From NCBI GenBank assembly GCA_036172665.1, contig CM069873.1, forward strand, positions 31,612,001 to 31,676,000: DNA of 64,000 nucleotides. The letters run 5' to 3'. This DNA is from Prosopocoilus inquinatus (taxonomy: Eukaryota > Arthropoda > Insecta > Coleoptera > Lucanidae). The notes beneath the pieces were generated by a model. It searched no databases, had not been told where the DNA came from, and saw only the letters and a program-made list of their open reading frames with translations. The translations under genes and the position numbers were made by a program. Shown here in pieces: positions 11,871 to 22,776 of this stretch. How positions within the stretch are numbered: position 1 is the first letter of the stretch; every line of letters begins with the position of its first letter.

Positions 11871-12083
11871 TGTAATAAATAATAATTTACCTTTTTCGAA
11901 TTTGTTCAATGTTATAAATAATTAAGGAATGTTTCTCACTTCTTTACTGCAATTTTTTTGTTTTTCAGTGAAACCACTTTATGTTGTAACTTATGCATCT
12001 TTATTTAGTAAAGATTCGATACATACTGTACATGTTTATTTTTTATTCCTTTCAGCAATTTTATAATATAATATTCCATTACA
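11871..12083 (-). repeat. Gypsy 5' LTR (213 bp, internally shorter)
   Basis: Near-identical to the 3' LTR except that it lacks about 89 bp of the middle. It ends at the primer-binding site (11854-11870). Whether the 5' copy lost the segment or the 3' copy gained it cannot be decided from this one element. Confidence 0.88.
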
Positions 12084-12143
12084 CACACACATTTATTTAC
12101 TTCATTTGCATTAGTTAAAATTAAACTGAAGTTGCCATTCCAG

Positions 12144-12371
12144 GTGTTACTCTAACGGTTACACAAATTTACTACAGTATTTACAACGATAAGACAGAAA
12201 AGTTGATCTTAAAATTGAACGATTTTTTATGCATGAAACCAAAACTGGCCTAGAAGAAAAATCCATGGAAGACTACTGTCGAAAAAACTAAGTTACGGTT
12301 GGTTGTTTTATGGTATTGGCCAGTATAGTATTTGGGCTTGCACCATTGTTGTATACAAACGAACACAACAG
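12144..12371 (+). pseudogene. OR-B exon 2 with three frameshifts
   Basis: Aligns with OR-D exon 2 (63229-63472) between acceptor CCAG and donor GTATAG. Against OR-D it has a 1-bp loss before ATGCATG, a net 7-bp loss near 12285, and a 2-bp loss near 12322. It also has an in-frame 6-bp difference. The final frame resumes similarity (LAPLLYTNEHN). It is separated from exon 1 by the Gypsy insertion. Confidence 0.8.
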
Positions 12372-13352
12372 GTATAGAAATAGAGGTTGTTTGCAAAATA
12401 AGTGCAAATTTAACCACAGTACGCTGACAGCACAAACAACACAAGAAAAACTGTTACCATTCAATTTCTGCCCGATTCCGAGACACCCTGTATATTGCCT
12501 TTCTGACGGAATTTCGTCCCTGACGCCGCATGTTTATTTCCTTTTCTTAAACACTAAACGCAGTGGAATTCTTTCAAAGACCCGCCCTAGCGAACTCTGC
12601 GTTTCGCTGACATGCTTTCAAAGTTTCCCTTACATAACAAATTCTCCCTGCAAAATTAGGATAATGAAAATGGGTTTTGGAAGTTAACTTACGGCAAAGT
12701 TGATTCTTTATTTAGCGTTTTAAGAGTTGCAAGATATGATGCAATATGGTGAAATTCAAGGGTGTTCATACGCCTGTCGATGCAGGAATTAACCCCTGGT
12801 ATTTGGAGCCCATTGGTTGATGTTGACATAAGATTCTGCTGCGGTTGGTGTTCACATCTCGCCTCTTCTTTTTCTCATACCCCGTTTCTTTTCACGCGTT
12901 ATTCCGGAGCGAAATTAGAGAACAATTCCCGTTATCCCCCTCGAAGTGACAGCACGTGTTGTTTGTGGGATGTGAACCCGTTTTGGTTAAGTGTGTTTCC
13001 GCAGTTAAGTGGTGGTGAAATCTTATGCGGCTGAAAATAGCTGGATTTATTGCACTGTCCCGAGGATTACAAATGCGGTTGCATTCTCTACGCCTGTTCT
13101 CCAAGTAGAGCCTAGTGAACAGGTGAGTTCACTCTTAGGTGTTTTGTTTCGCTTCAAACGCTACTAACGCATAATTTTCGTTCCTTTCAGGCTTTTGTTT
13201 TCTTGGCCATTTCTGTTGACCTCTTTTATTGCTAACCTTTTCTTTTCCTTTGTGGTGCATCGTATCAGCCACCCTTCCACCCCCTTGGTTCTGCACCGCC
13301 ATTTGGCCGCACACAGTCAAGTCCGAACGCCCCTGCGAGCATACCCGAGTAA
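12372..13352. other. OR-B intron 2, left part: no feature seen
   Basis: GC content is somewhat higher than around it. Open frames on both strands lack recognisable motifs and overlap one another, so I read them as chance. No terminal repeats were found. Confidence 0.4.
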
Positions 13353-14086
13353 GACGGCTTGTCCACGACCAGAATTTTCGCCGTCCGCCGTCCCGGCAGA
13401 TTTACCGTATTAGTAGTAATGCATTACATTATATTGGCTCTTGTCTTTTGAAAATTTACCGTGCCGGTTCGTGGACAAACCAAAATTTAATCTAATATAT
13501 TACTACCAATCCGGTAAATCTGCCGGAACAGTAACTCTACCGGCCGCCAGAAATATTGATGGCTTTGTCCACGGGGACGGTAATTCAGCCGTATCTATAG
13601 TCAGGTGCATAATAACTTTTCGTTTATGGAATGGATCCGCATCATATTTGTAGTATTATTGTTTTATATTATTTTTAACATCAAAATGATCTTTATTTAA
13701 TGTACAAACTTCTTCATAAGCTTCTTTCTTCTTTCTTCGATTAAAGGAATTAATTATGTATCAGCTGTATCAACATTGAATTCTTCAGTCATTTTTAACA
13801 CACAAGCAATTTACTTGCGCTTTATAGCCCAACTAAAGTATAGGTACGGCTAATATGCCGGGTCGTGGACACGGAGAGTAGTTAACACATGTTTCACTAC
13901 GAAACCGGCACACCGTCCGGCTGCCGTCTCTGCAGTGGGAATCCGGTGCTGCAAACGGCACCGTGTTCTGAAAATTTACCGTGCCGGCAAGTGGACAAGC
14001 CAGAATTTTATCTAATGTATTACTACTAATCCGGTAAATTTGCCGGGACGGCGGACGGCGAAAATTCTTGTCGTGGACAACCCCCC
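13353..14086. mobile_element. PIF/Harbinger-like non-autonomous element (734 bp)
   Basis: Flanked by TAA on both sides (13350-13352, 14087-14089), the 3-bp TWA duplication of PIF/Harbinger. The left terminus GACGGCTTGTCCACGACC and right terminus GTCGTGGACAACCCCCC are inverted, extending into CCGTCCGCCGTCCCGG. An internal block of about 80 bp (13449-13527 and 13971-14050, beginning GAAAATTTACCGTGCCGG) occurs twice. No transposase. A 135-bp relative lies at 55879. Confidence 0.72.
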
Positions 14087-14935
14087 TAAGGCGCCTTTGT
14101 CTTTCCTATCGCGAAGAGTTTTTGAGAATCCACCCTATTCCACTGAGGCTGGCCGGCGACGCCGAAACGTCTGTTTGTGATCACTTGTGAATATTTGCTT
14201 CTCTGATCGTAGGCACTAAACATTGCCGGAATGATTAATATGCAAGACACACTCACCAAATATCATCTGTGTGGAGGATCACATTCAAACAACCGTTCAC
14301 TATTAGACATTTAGAAATGTTTATAACAATTGTTCGACGTGGCGTCCATCATTAGCGGCACACAAACGAGCTCGGCGAAAAAATGATTTTTGTGTTCGTG
14401 TGCATTGTGCATGTTAGGAGTGGCGCAAAGTACTGTCGTCGACGGCATTATGAATAAACTCCTCTGAAATGCTGTTCGTGAATTGCGGCATTTTAATAAG
14501 TAATAATACTGTGCATATAGTAATCATATTTAGCTTTAACTCGTTCAATCACTTTTCACAAACTAAACTGTTGATCCCAATGAATACAGAACAAAAAATT
14601 ATGTGTCATAATCATAAAAAGTGAAGCAAATTATTTCGCTCATCACGTTAAAAACAACGCTTGTACTGGTTTCTCGACAAAGGTGACTGCTCGATTTCAC
14701 ATCTGTTTTTTGTTCCTATAATATTTCCTTTTCTTGACCTACCTCAAAGACATAGACATACGATTATTTCCTGCCCGAATTTCAACTGCGATTTTCTCTA
14801 AATCTGTAAAACTTTTGTTAAGGACATCTCAGTTTAAATGTTCCCATTTATGGTGATGTATTACGGGTTTAAATTTCTGCACTTATTTCACAAATACCCG
14901 GTATTATGGCGAAAAGTAATTCGTTTCTATTTTAG

Positions 14936-17492
14936 AGTATTACCGTTCCCCCTGTGGCTTCCTTATGACTGGAAATCCTCCCCAAATTATGAAATGACCC
15001 TCTTGACTGAGATAGCTTCACTTGTAATAATGTCTTTCATACAGGCAGCAACAGATATGTTTTATGCTACTGTATTACTACTATCTTCTAAACAATTTGA
15101 GTTATTAGGTAACTACCATTATCAATTCGGATTATTATTTATGTGTAGCTCTGGATGGATTAATTACTAAAATAATATGATTAGATATCAAAAAATACTG
15201 GTGTAAGAAACTGAGATTCTGTACAGAAAAAAAAATATTTATTTGAAACTATTCACAAATGTAAACCAAACAGGAAGTTTTACAATAAGTATTATTATTG
15301 ATTGATTTCTTTTGTGTAAGAACAGTACGCAACTACTTCTTGAAATTTGGAACACAAAGGCAAAAATTCACACTTTCAATGTCGTTTCAATATAAGTAAT
15401 CAAATATATGAAATGCTCTTCATTGTAGGCTGGGAATTCAAGAATTTAGTATACACTTGCTTATTGGGAAATGGGATCCCAAAAGACATCGTATACAAAT
15501 TTCGAGAAAAATTTAACGGCTATAAAACTGCCACAACGAGGTACTTAAGTGTTTCATAAATTAAGAAACTTGTCCTGCAGAACATATTAATCCTAACAAA
15601 TAAAGAGGCAAAACAAGAAACGGAGCTGTTTGGTTCAGAGCGGACGTTAATAAATTAATTTGTTTGGTCTATTTTTTATTTTATTTATTTTTAGAGATAC
15701 TGAAGCTTTGGATTTCAACAATATCTACGTTGTATGTGAGTCGTATGAATCTAATAAAAGCATTTTGAACCGCATTAATAGATTAATACAATTTCATCAG
15801 ACGTTGCTGTTGTTCTGCGTTGACTTGGAAAAATTATTTTCTCCGTTAATGTTAGTTTATTATCTGGTCATTATGACCGTTGCATTGTTCTTAAATTTTG
15901 TACTTATTACGGTAAGTTCATTTATAAATAAATAAATTGAACATGACAAGGTTTTGAAAAAGTTTAAATGACCACTTGAACAATTTAACTAACTTTCTTA
16001 TCACTCAAAAAGTAACGGACTTCCTTATGTGGTTTGTATGTTTTTGTAAATCACCGCATTCCAGTATTGTAAGTAGTTGTTGTTGTTTGTTGTTTTAATA
16101 CATTACAAGAGATTTTAACGTCCGTTTATAATGTCATGTAAGATTAAGTTTATTGCTTTTATGCTTAACTCTTCCCGCAAAATTATTTCTGTTACACTAC
16201 TGATTACCCTATTTTAAGTATTGTTATAAGTGTTCGTTTGATTGCCTAATTTGGATGATCACGTGGAAGTCAGACATGTTAAAAACTTGTATATAATGGG
16301 CTAAACTGATTTTATTTGCATTTTTTTAAAATTCTATTCAAAATCGAAATGATTTTTTTATCAACCATCACTTTTTACAAGACCATATAATATCTTTAAT
16401 TTGGCCCTATTCTATTATAATCGTAAAATTTCTATTAAAAATATTTAAAAAAATAATTTTGGATTTTGGCGTCCGTTTATAAACATCATGTAAGGTTATG
16501 TTTATTGCTTTTATGCTTAGGTGTTCTGGCAAAATTAGTTGTGTTACACTACTGATTATCCTATTTTAAGTATTGCTATAAGTGTACGTTTGGTTGCCTA
16601 ATTTGGGTGGTTACGTGAAACTCGGACATGTTGAAAACCTGTACATAATGGGCTAAACTGATTTTATTTGCATTTTTAAAAATTCTATTCAAAATAGAAA
16701 TTATTTTTTTATCAACCATTTTTATGAAACAATTTAATTTTTTAATTTGTCCCTATTCTGTTACAATCGTAAAATTTCTATTAAAAATATTAAAAACAAA
16801 TTTCATTTCAGACCATAAATATATTCTGCGTAACGCTTTGCTTAGCTGCTTATTTGCAAATATTTGTCCCATGTTTTATAGCAAATCTATTATCGTCTCA
16901 GGTATGTATTCCGAGGAACATTAAATGACCAAGTGCAGTAATGAATTTAATTTAAACGTAAAGAAGAGACCATTTTAATTTGATTTGATTTCAGGCGCAA
17001 CAACTTAGAACGGACTTGCCATGGTACATTTGCAGTACTTTTGTTGTAAAGAATGTAGGGTAAAAGTAGAATTTCTTTTACATAAAATCCAAATGCCCGC
17101 CACAATCACAGTAGGCAAATTTTCTAATTTGGACCTTTTCTTATTTCTATGGGTAGGTAAATAAATACAAAATAAAATTAGGCGTGGTTTTTTGCCCAGC
17201 TTTTTCTTTAATAAAATTGTGGAACGTAATCTATTATTTTAATTTTTCCAGACAATTTAACTTATTTTGACAATTCGAGTTGGAACTTGTTGTAACTACT
17301 TAAATATTTATCTTTGTTGTATATTTGATGTTTATAGAGAAAGAATTCGCCACTGATATTTCAAATTGCTCAAACTCTTTGGACGTTCCATATAAACGAA
17401 CCAACCTTTGCATAAAGTATTTTTCTTTGCAGAGTGTGAAAACCCTTAATTCGTATAGCATTGTTCTATACCAGCTTACCCCATCGAGGTAA
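14936..17492 (+). pseudogene. OR-B exons 3-8
   Basis: Exon 3 starts VLPFPLWLPYDW, the usual extracellular-loop signature of this family, and includes ATDMFYATVLL. Exon 4 has GWEFKNLVYTCLL. Exon 5 is 217 bp with IQFHQTLLLFC. Exon 6 is 90 bp, four codons shorter than in OR-A. Exon 7 has a 9-bp in-frame loss near 17018 and an 11-bp insertion (TACTTTTGTTG) after TGCAG that shifts the frame. Exon 8 ends LYQLTPSR then TAA. Except in exon 7 the frames are open and splice phases consistent. Confidence 0.85.
16119..16800 (+). repeat. Tandem duplication in OR-B intron 5
   Basis: Two copies of about 350 and 331 bp (16119-16469 and 16470-16800) both begin CGTCCGTTTATA and share GGGCTAAACTGATTTTATTTG. 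The second copy ends at the exon 6 acceptor. The duplication lengthens the intron without touching exons. Confidence 0.75.
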
Positions 17493-17747
17493 AAAGGGTA
17501 GAAGAGGATGTAGTCAACGAGATTAAATAAAAAGGATGAGATAACAAAAAATTGCGTAATATACCTAACCTAATTTTGGAACCACCTGCTTTAACTTAAA
17601 AAAATTCACTAACTTGTAAAGCCAAATGAAATTAAATAAATGTAATGCAAACATACTCAAGTGTTTAGGCAACATTTTAGCTCAAGATTATTGAAGGTTC
17701 TTGTTTAAAAAAAATTGTCGCAAGTCGTTTTTGATTGCGTGAAAACC

Positions 17748-17812
17748 TCGAGCAGCCTCTGTACAGCTCTACCAGCCCTGTTTGGGGCTTCATCAGCAGA
17801 AACGTAATTCGA
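17748..17812 (-). ncRNA. Hammerhead ribozyme remnant, array 1 unit 1
   Basis: CTGATGA, stem II AGCCC/GGGCT and stem I are present on the minus strand. The second core element is GGTAG instead of GAAAC, so activity is unlikely. Confidence 0.6.
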
Positions 17813-18058
17813 AATTTTCACTACAAGCCAAAAACGACTTGATCAATTTATTCGCAATTGCGATGTAATAGTGATGAACGGATAAAACAGCGATATCCTA
17901 CGATCGCTTTTTGATCTGACATTGCAGTAAGATAGACAAATTGAAGGGGATTTGCTCCAAATAAGTCTCCCATGCAAGGCGGCCATGCTTGCTGTCAAGG
18001 CATAATGAAAGTTTAAAAAAAAAATTGTTGCAAATCGTTTTTGATTGCAGTGAAAACC

Positions 18059-18115
18059 TCGAGCAGCCTCTGTACAGCTGTTTCAGCCTTGTTTGGGGCC
18101 TCATCAGCAGCTCGA
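18059..18115 (-). ncRNA. Hammerhead ribozyme, array 1 unit 2
   Basis: Both core elements (CTGATGA, GAAAC) and a GTA cleavage triplet are present on the minus strand. Eight bases of the 5' side of stem I (ACGTTTCT in other copies) are missing, leaving about three core-proximal pairs. Confidence 0.6.
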
Positions 18116-18395
18116 CATTCCCACTGCAGACCAAAAACGACTTGTCCAATTTATTCGCAATTGCAATGTAATAGTGATGAACAGATAAAACAGCGATATC
18201 CTACGATCACTTTTCTGACATTGCAGTAAGATAGACAAATTGGAGCGGGTTTGCTACATAATAAGTAAGCAAGGCGGCCATGCTTGCTGTCAAAGCATAA
18301 TGAAAATTTTAAAAACTTTTTTGCAAATCCTACTGCAATGTCAGGTCAAAAAGCGATCGTATGATGTAGCTGCTTTATCTGTACTTCCAAGATTA

Positions 18396-20412
18396 GTAGA
18401 GCTGGACTGTGTATTAGAAGGTTGCCTTGATCAGCGGAGGGGACAGAGGATCCGTATCTCGTTACGTCACATCACATGATAAATTCCACTGGCACATTAA
18501 CGAGATTTTTGCGTTATTTGATCAATAGGACCATAGATTTGATTCCATTTTTAGTGAATTAGGTTAAGCTTTAGGAAACAAATTAATGCACACTCTATTT
18601 ACTTCACCGTGACGGATAGAAGTTTCGTATGACGTTACGAGTTACTTTTGCGAGGAGGATATTTCAAACTGCATATTAAACCGGAACGAGGCAACCTGCT
18701 ACATGCAATATTAGTTTTACGAAATTTGCTGTACCTATTTAACTTTGTTATAATTTTAAATAAAGGTAAAAATGTTTGTTTACTGTAGAAACTATTATTC
18801 CAAACAACCAACTTGAACGATTAAAGAATCTTTTAAATTTCATTAAAATGCAATATAAATATTTTCTGTAAAATTATTTCATCTTCAAGTTCATCTTTTG
18901 AATGCCAGTTGAGTTTTAATAATGTGTGAGAGAAATTATTATTTTTGGAAACTCCAATAAATGATGTTTAGTAATTAATTTAACTTCTTAATAAGAACGA
19001 TTTTATGGACGCAAATATGAAAAAGGGGACCTGCATAGTGTCCAGCCTTAAGAAACGGCTCTAAGTTTAGGTTATAATGTCATAAAAATAAAATAACTAA
19101 TAACCTCAAGAAAAATAAAAAAAATCACAATGTAATAAACTGCTGCATCTTAGCAGATGTAATGACTTTAATAAATGTTTAAAAATCAAATGTAACGCAG
19201 AAATAATAGAATTTAAGTTAACATCTACTGCTTTCTATAATTGGAAAGTACGACCGCATAACTAGACTTTGGACATTTTAGTTTTAAGACGTAGTCTATT
19301 TCCTGTACTTCTGCACTCGCGCCTGTACATACATAAATCATTGTTACTCCAGTAGAATCCATAAGGAAGATATTCCTGACCCAAAAAACAACAAAAAAGA
19401 AAAACTATTCTCTTAAATTGCTTAATCTTTAAACTTTTAGTCAATCTACAATATACTAAAAAATGAGATATGCTAGGGAGAGGGTATCATGTTAAAAAAA
19501 AGAACAAGCTTGCATTGCACTGCTATGCAGAATGTGAATCAACGGTGGCTCATTGGAAACTTCTCTGCGTTGCATAAATGTAGCTCCCGGTGCAAGCCAA
19601 TTCGAAAATCCAGGGACTCTTACGTCACCTCAGAACTCGAATAAATAGGACGAGAGAAGAATGTTCGCGGCAGAGTTCCGAGAGTTACGACTATGACTAA
19701 GCCTGTGCAACATAAAATTCATCGTCGTAGAGTTTTCAAAATTCAAAATTTATGCCATCATTAAATTTTCCTGATTTAATTTAAATGAAGTATACCTGAG
19801 AAGCATCCACGACCGGCGAAGATGAGTTTGAATAAAGTATCATTGTTAACAAAAGTCTGATTTATGTAGATCTGCCGTTCTCTTTTTCATATACTAGCTT
19901 CAACTTTCTGCTAATTGTTACAATCTAATGAATTAATTAAATTTTATTGTTACTCTCTTTGTTATTTTAAGAAAATATCTCTTATAGTTGAATACATTTT
20001 GATAACGAAAGATTCAGATTTTTGTTTCAATAAGGAAGGAATATACAGTAAGCTGAGAAAGAGATAAGGAGTAGACCATTTTCGAAAATCCCAAAATATA
20101 AGTAGACGCCATTCGAGCAATTCGTGGAAAACGATTTGGAAATCGATTTCTTGCTTTTTATGCTAAATTGTGCGAAATTCAACACTATACGGTCTGTGAA
20201 AAGAATTGGAGACAAAGTGGAGTTGAAAGGTGGGTTCCAACCCCCGTCCGCACGTCGTACACTCAAATAAAAAATCCCTAGAATGAATAAAACAACTAAA
20301 GAAAAATAATTCGCGTTATATGCTTATACAAATTTGTTTTTGTTATATTAAACATTCAAAGTACAACGACAACGCTCGGCCCGTAGGCATTTTTTTTTTG
20401 TTTTCATTAAAT
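18396..20412. other. AT-rich intergenic, no gene seen
   Basis: No coding or structured element was identified. A segment near 20095-20150 (CCATTCGAGCAATTCGTGGAAAAC) resembles 5890-5935 in OR-B intron 1, so it belongs to an undefined dispersed repeat. Confidence 0.4.
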
Positions 20413-20429
20413 CAGCGTTTCCCAAACTG
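20413..20429 (+). repeat. Possible hAT terminal inverted repeat
   Basis: CAGCGTTTCCCAAACTG resembles the well-known hAT terminus CAGNGTTTCCCAAACT and is followed by a G-run of 12 or more. No matching opposite end or 8-bp duplication was found. Confidence 0.3.
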
Positions 20430-20523
20430 TGCCCCGGGGGGGGGGGGGCGCATAAGTCTTCAAAGGGGGGCGCCTTTCAAAAAATTGAAGGCAAATTCAT
20501 CTAATTTATCATATTTTTTTTCC

Positions 20524-22022
20524 GGCTGTTCGTTTTTCGAGTGACACATGGGGATCTTGCTTATCTTAAGAGATACGAAGTTGGTTAGATTAGGGAAAAG
20601 TTGCGAATTTTCATGAATAATTTTGCTGAATAATAATCTGAAAAGAAATTTGAAATATCTTTAATAGTTTTGAAAATATCGCAAAAAAAAACAAAATTTC
20701 TGATTTTCGCTTTTAATTTTTTCACGATAAACTATAATTGTACTAGGCATTTCTAACCAATACATTATTCAGACAGTTTTTTATGAGGAATTCGAATATG
20801 GCATCCCCTTTTCAGTAATTTTCAAGATGACGGATACCTGGCAACTTCATTTTTTCTTATGGACGCCATATTGGTTTTTAACATTTTGAGATTACGTTTT
20901 TTTTCCTCTTTACAACTATGTATCACCCATGGTGGTCCAATATCAGATTTTTGCCAAAAATCCATTTTTTTCATTTTTTGCAAAGAGTGCTTTGGAAAAA
21001 CAAAACGTTCTTTTATTGTGAACAAAAGTTTGACATTTTGATCCTATGTTATTTACGTTTGCGCTCATTTTATCGTGAAAATGCCTTTTCCAAGTGAAGA
21101 ACAAAGAGATTATATAAATTTACTACACTTTGCATTCAAACGCCTGCATGACTGCGGCAAAATATTTGCAGCGTTACCCAGAGCGGCAACAACCTGGTTT
21201 GAAGTATTTTTTTTATGCTTGGGCGAATATGGTTCGTTTAAAGGACGTAGATGAAAATATGGTCCAATGAATATGAGCAGGAAATTTTGGAAGAGGTAAA
21301 AATTTTACCTGATTACAAATACTAAAATCCGTTTATCTTCTCAAGAGAAGTTGCAGCCCAGCTGAATTTGCCGTTATTATCTATTCTTATTATGTATTTT
21401 GGGGTTGCCATATTCAAATTCTCAATAAAAAAGTGTCTGCATAATATCTCTTGGTTAGAAATCTCTAGTACGATTAATTTAGCACAAACTTAAATGACAA
21501 GACTTGACATAGGATCAAACTGTCAAGATTTTTTCACAATAAAAGAACGTTTTGCTTTTCCAAAACACTTTTGGCAAAAAATTAAAAATTGGATTTTTGG
21601 CGAAAATGTGCTATTGGACTAACATGTGTGATACAACGTTGTAAAGAGGAAGAAAAACGTAATCTCAAAATGTTAAAATCCAAGATGGTGTCCATGAGAA
21701 AAAATGAAGTTGCCAAGTGTTTCTCCGCCATCTTGAAAATTATTAAAAAGGGGATGCCATATTCGAATTCTTCATAAAAAAGTGTCTGAATAATGCCTTA
21801 GTTAGAAATGCCTAGTACGATTAGTTTATGGTGAAAAAAATAAAAACGAAAATCAGAAATGTTTGTTTTTTTGCGAAATTTTCAAAACTATTGAAGATAT
21901 TTCAAATTTATTTTCAGATTATTATTGAGCACGAAAATGTGCAACTTTGCCCTAATTTAACTAACTTCGTATATCTTAAGACAAGCGATATCCCCATAGT
22001 GGCACTCGAAAAAGGGACAGCC
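20524..22022. mobile_element. Large fold-back element with DUF4817-like remnant
   Basis: Arms of about 520 bp (20524-21050 and 21507-22022) are inverted copies. Examples are CTTAAGAGATACGAAGTTGG on the left against the complement of CTTCGTATATCTTAAGAC on the right, and GATCCTATGTTATT against GACATAGGATC. The spacer contains a broken frame (about 21080-21270) reading EEQRDYINLLHF and, in another frame, TAAKYLQRYPERQQP. This resembles the helix-turn-helix DUF4817-type module seen near insect transposase-derived proteins. A further 80-bp block (21400-21480) repeats part of the right arm (21751-21830) in direct orientation. No TSD was found. Confidence 0.6.
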
Positions 22023-22167
22023 TGTACACGTACGGTCACGAGCAATAAATTTTGGTCGTCATTAAGTGTCAAAGGTTGGCGTCGATTTTGTATTTTATTA
22101 AAACTAAGGAGATTATAAATTTTGAATGCTAGGAGTAGTTTCTTAAATATTTAATTTATTTATTATA

Positions 22168-22776
22168 CCGGGTGTCCCGCGCCATGTGCTCACCCTTCTA
22201 GAATCTTTATTTATTAATCGATTAACCTGAATTTTGGAGACGATAAAGTAAACAAAAAATGGAATTTTCCGACATACTGACAGTCGTCATAGGACTTCCG
22301 GTTTCGCTGGAAGTGATATCAACTTTCTTATTTTAAATAGAACACCCTATATATTTTTACACATTTGAAATCTACGGAGCATTACGAGTCCGAATATGTA
22401 TCAATTGTTAATTTTGGTTTCCATAACAACGAAAAAAAAACTTTTTTATTTTTCAATCTAGAAAGCTATGAATCGCAGTTTTTCGATCTAATGCGATCAA
22501 GTGTTTCGAAAAAATCACTGCTTCGATGGTATTTTGATTTTTAACATTTTTACAGTATTTGAAATTTTCATTAGCTCTTAACTCATTTTTTTCGATAGAA
22601 CCTCATATATTTCTTAGCTTAAATCAACAGAACATTTTTTTCTGAGTACGCTGATACCAAATACGTCGTATTTTCTTTGAAAATAATTTAAAATAGAGCA
22701 TGTCTTATTGAAATTATACACTCCCTTTATTTCAAATGACTTCTAGAAGGGTGAGCACATGGCGCGGGACACCCGG
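22168..22776. mobile_element. Tc1/mariner-type MITE (609 bp)
   Basis: Perfect 36-bp terminal inverted repeats (22168-22203 and 22741-22776) begin CCGGGTGTCCCGCGCC. TA flanks both ends, as for Tc1/mariner insertion. The interior has no transposase frame. Perfect termini suggest a fairly young copy. Confidence 0.8.

Larger units (their letters stand above)
6259..12083 (-). mobile_element. Ty3/Gypsy LTR retrotransposon, defective, in OR-B intron 1
   Basis: Complete boundaries: both LTRs run TGTAAC...TTACA on the minus strand. A primer-binding site (TGGCGATCCTGCCATTG) directly follows the 5' LTR, and a polypurine tract (GCGAGGGAGG) directly precedes the 3' LTR. Order on the minus strand is small membrane-protein ORF, gag, protease, reverse transcriptase, RNase H and integrase; no envelope gene is present. 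Several stops and frameshifts break gag and pol. The flanks read CACT and CACA, at best an imperfect 4-bp duplication. The LTRs differ by an 89-bp length difference, indicating age or recombination. Confidence 0.9.
5112..17492 (+). pseudogene. Odorant receptor OR-B, all eight exons, disabled
   Basis: Full-length OR paralog, exons 5112-5331, 12144-12371, 14936-15108, 15429-15540, 15695-15911, 16812-16901, 16995-17152 and 17433-17492. Splice sites and phases are preserved: for example AG|A across exons 2/3 and G|GC across exons 3/4. Coding is destroyed by a TGA at codon 29, where OR-D has Trp, by three indels in exon 2, and by an 11-bp insertion in exon 7. Intron 1 carries a 5.8-kb Gypsy element, a 96-bp MITE and a degenerate ribozyme-repeat copy. 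Intron 2 carries a Harbinger-like MITE. Intact splice sites with several lesions argue for relatively recent loss by a once normal gene. A sequencing error could explain one lesion but not all five. Confidence 0.85.
17703..18382. repeat. Hammerhead-repeat array 1 (oldest, diverged)
   Basis: About two units in minus orientation (17703-18329) followed by a short plus-orientation fragment (18330-18382) ending CTTTATCTGT, the same monomer position where the other arrays end. An 8-bp direct repeat CAAGATTA occurs just outside on both sides (17683-17690, 18388-18395), but with filler of 6-12 bp, so it is only a candidate target-site duplication. Copies differ from the younger arrays at many positions and keep the consensus CTGATGA core. 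Confidence 0.8.

Noticed and set aside
12762..13034. 90-codon frame in OR-B intron 2
   Set aside because: No recognisable domain, overlaps an opposite-strand frame, and lies within an intron.
14340..14500. Possible mariner-like transposase tail (ANDGRHVEQLL on the minus strand)
   Set aside because: Too short and without catalytic motifs or inverted termini to support a call.
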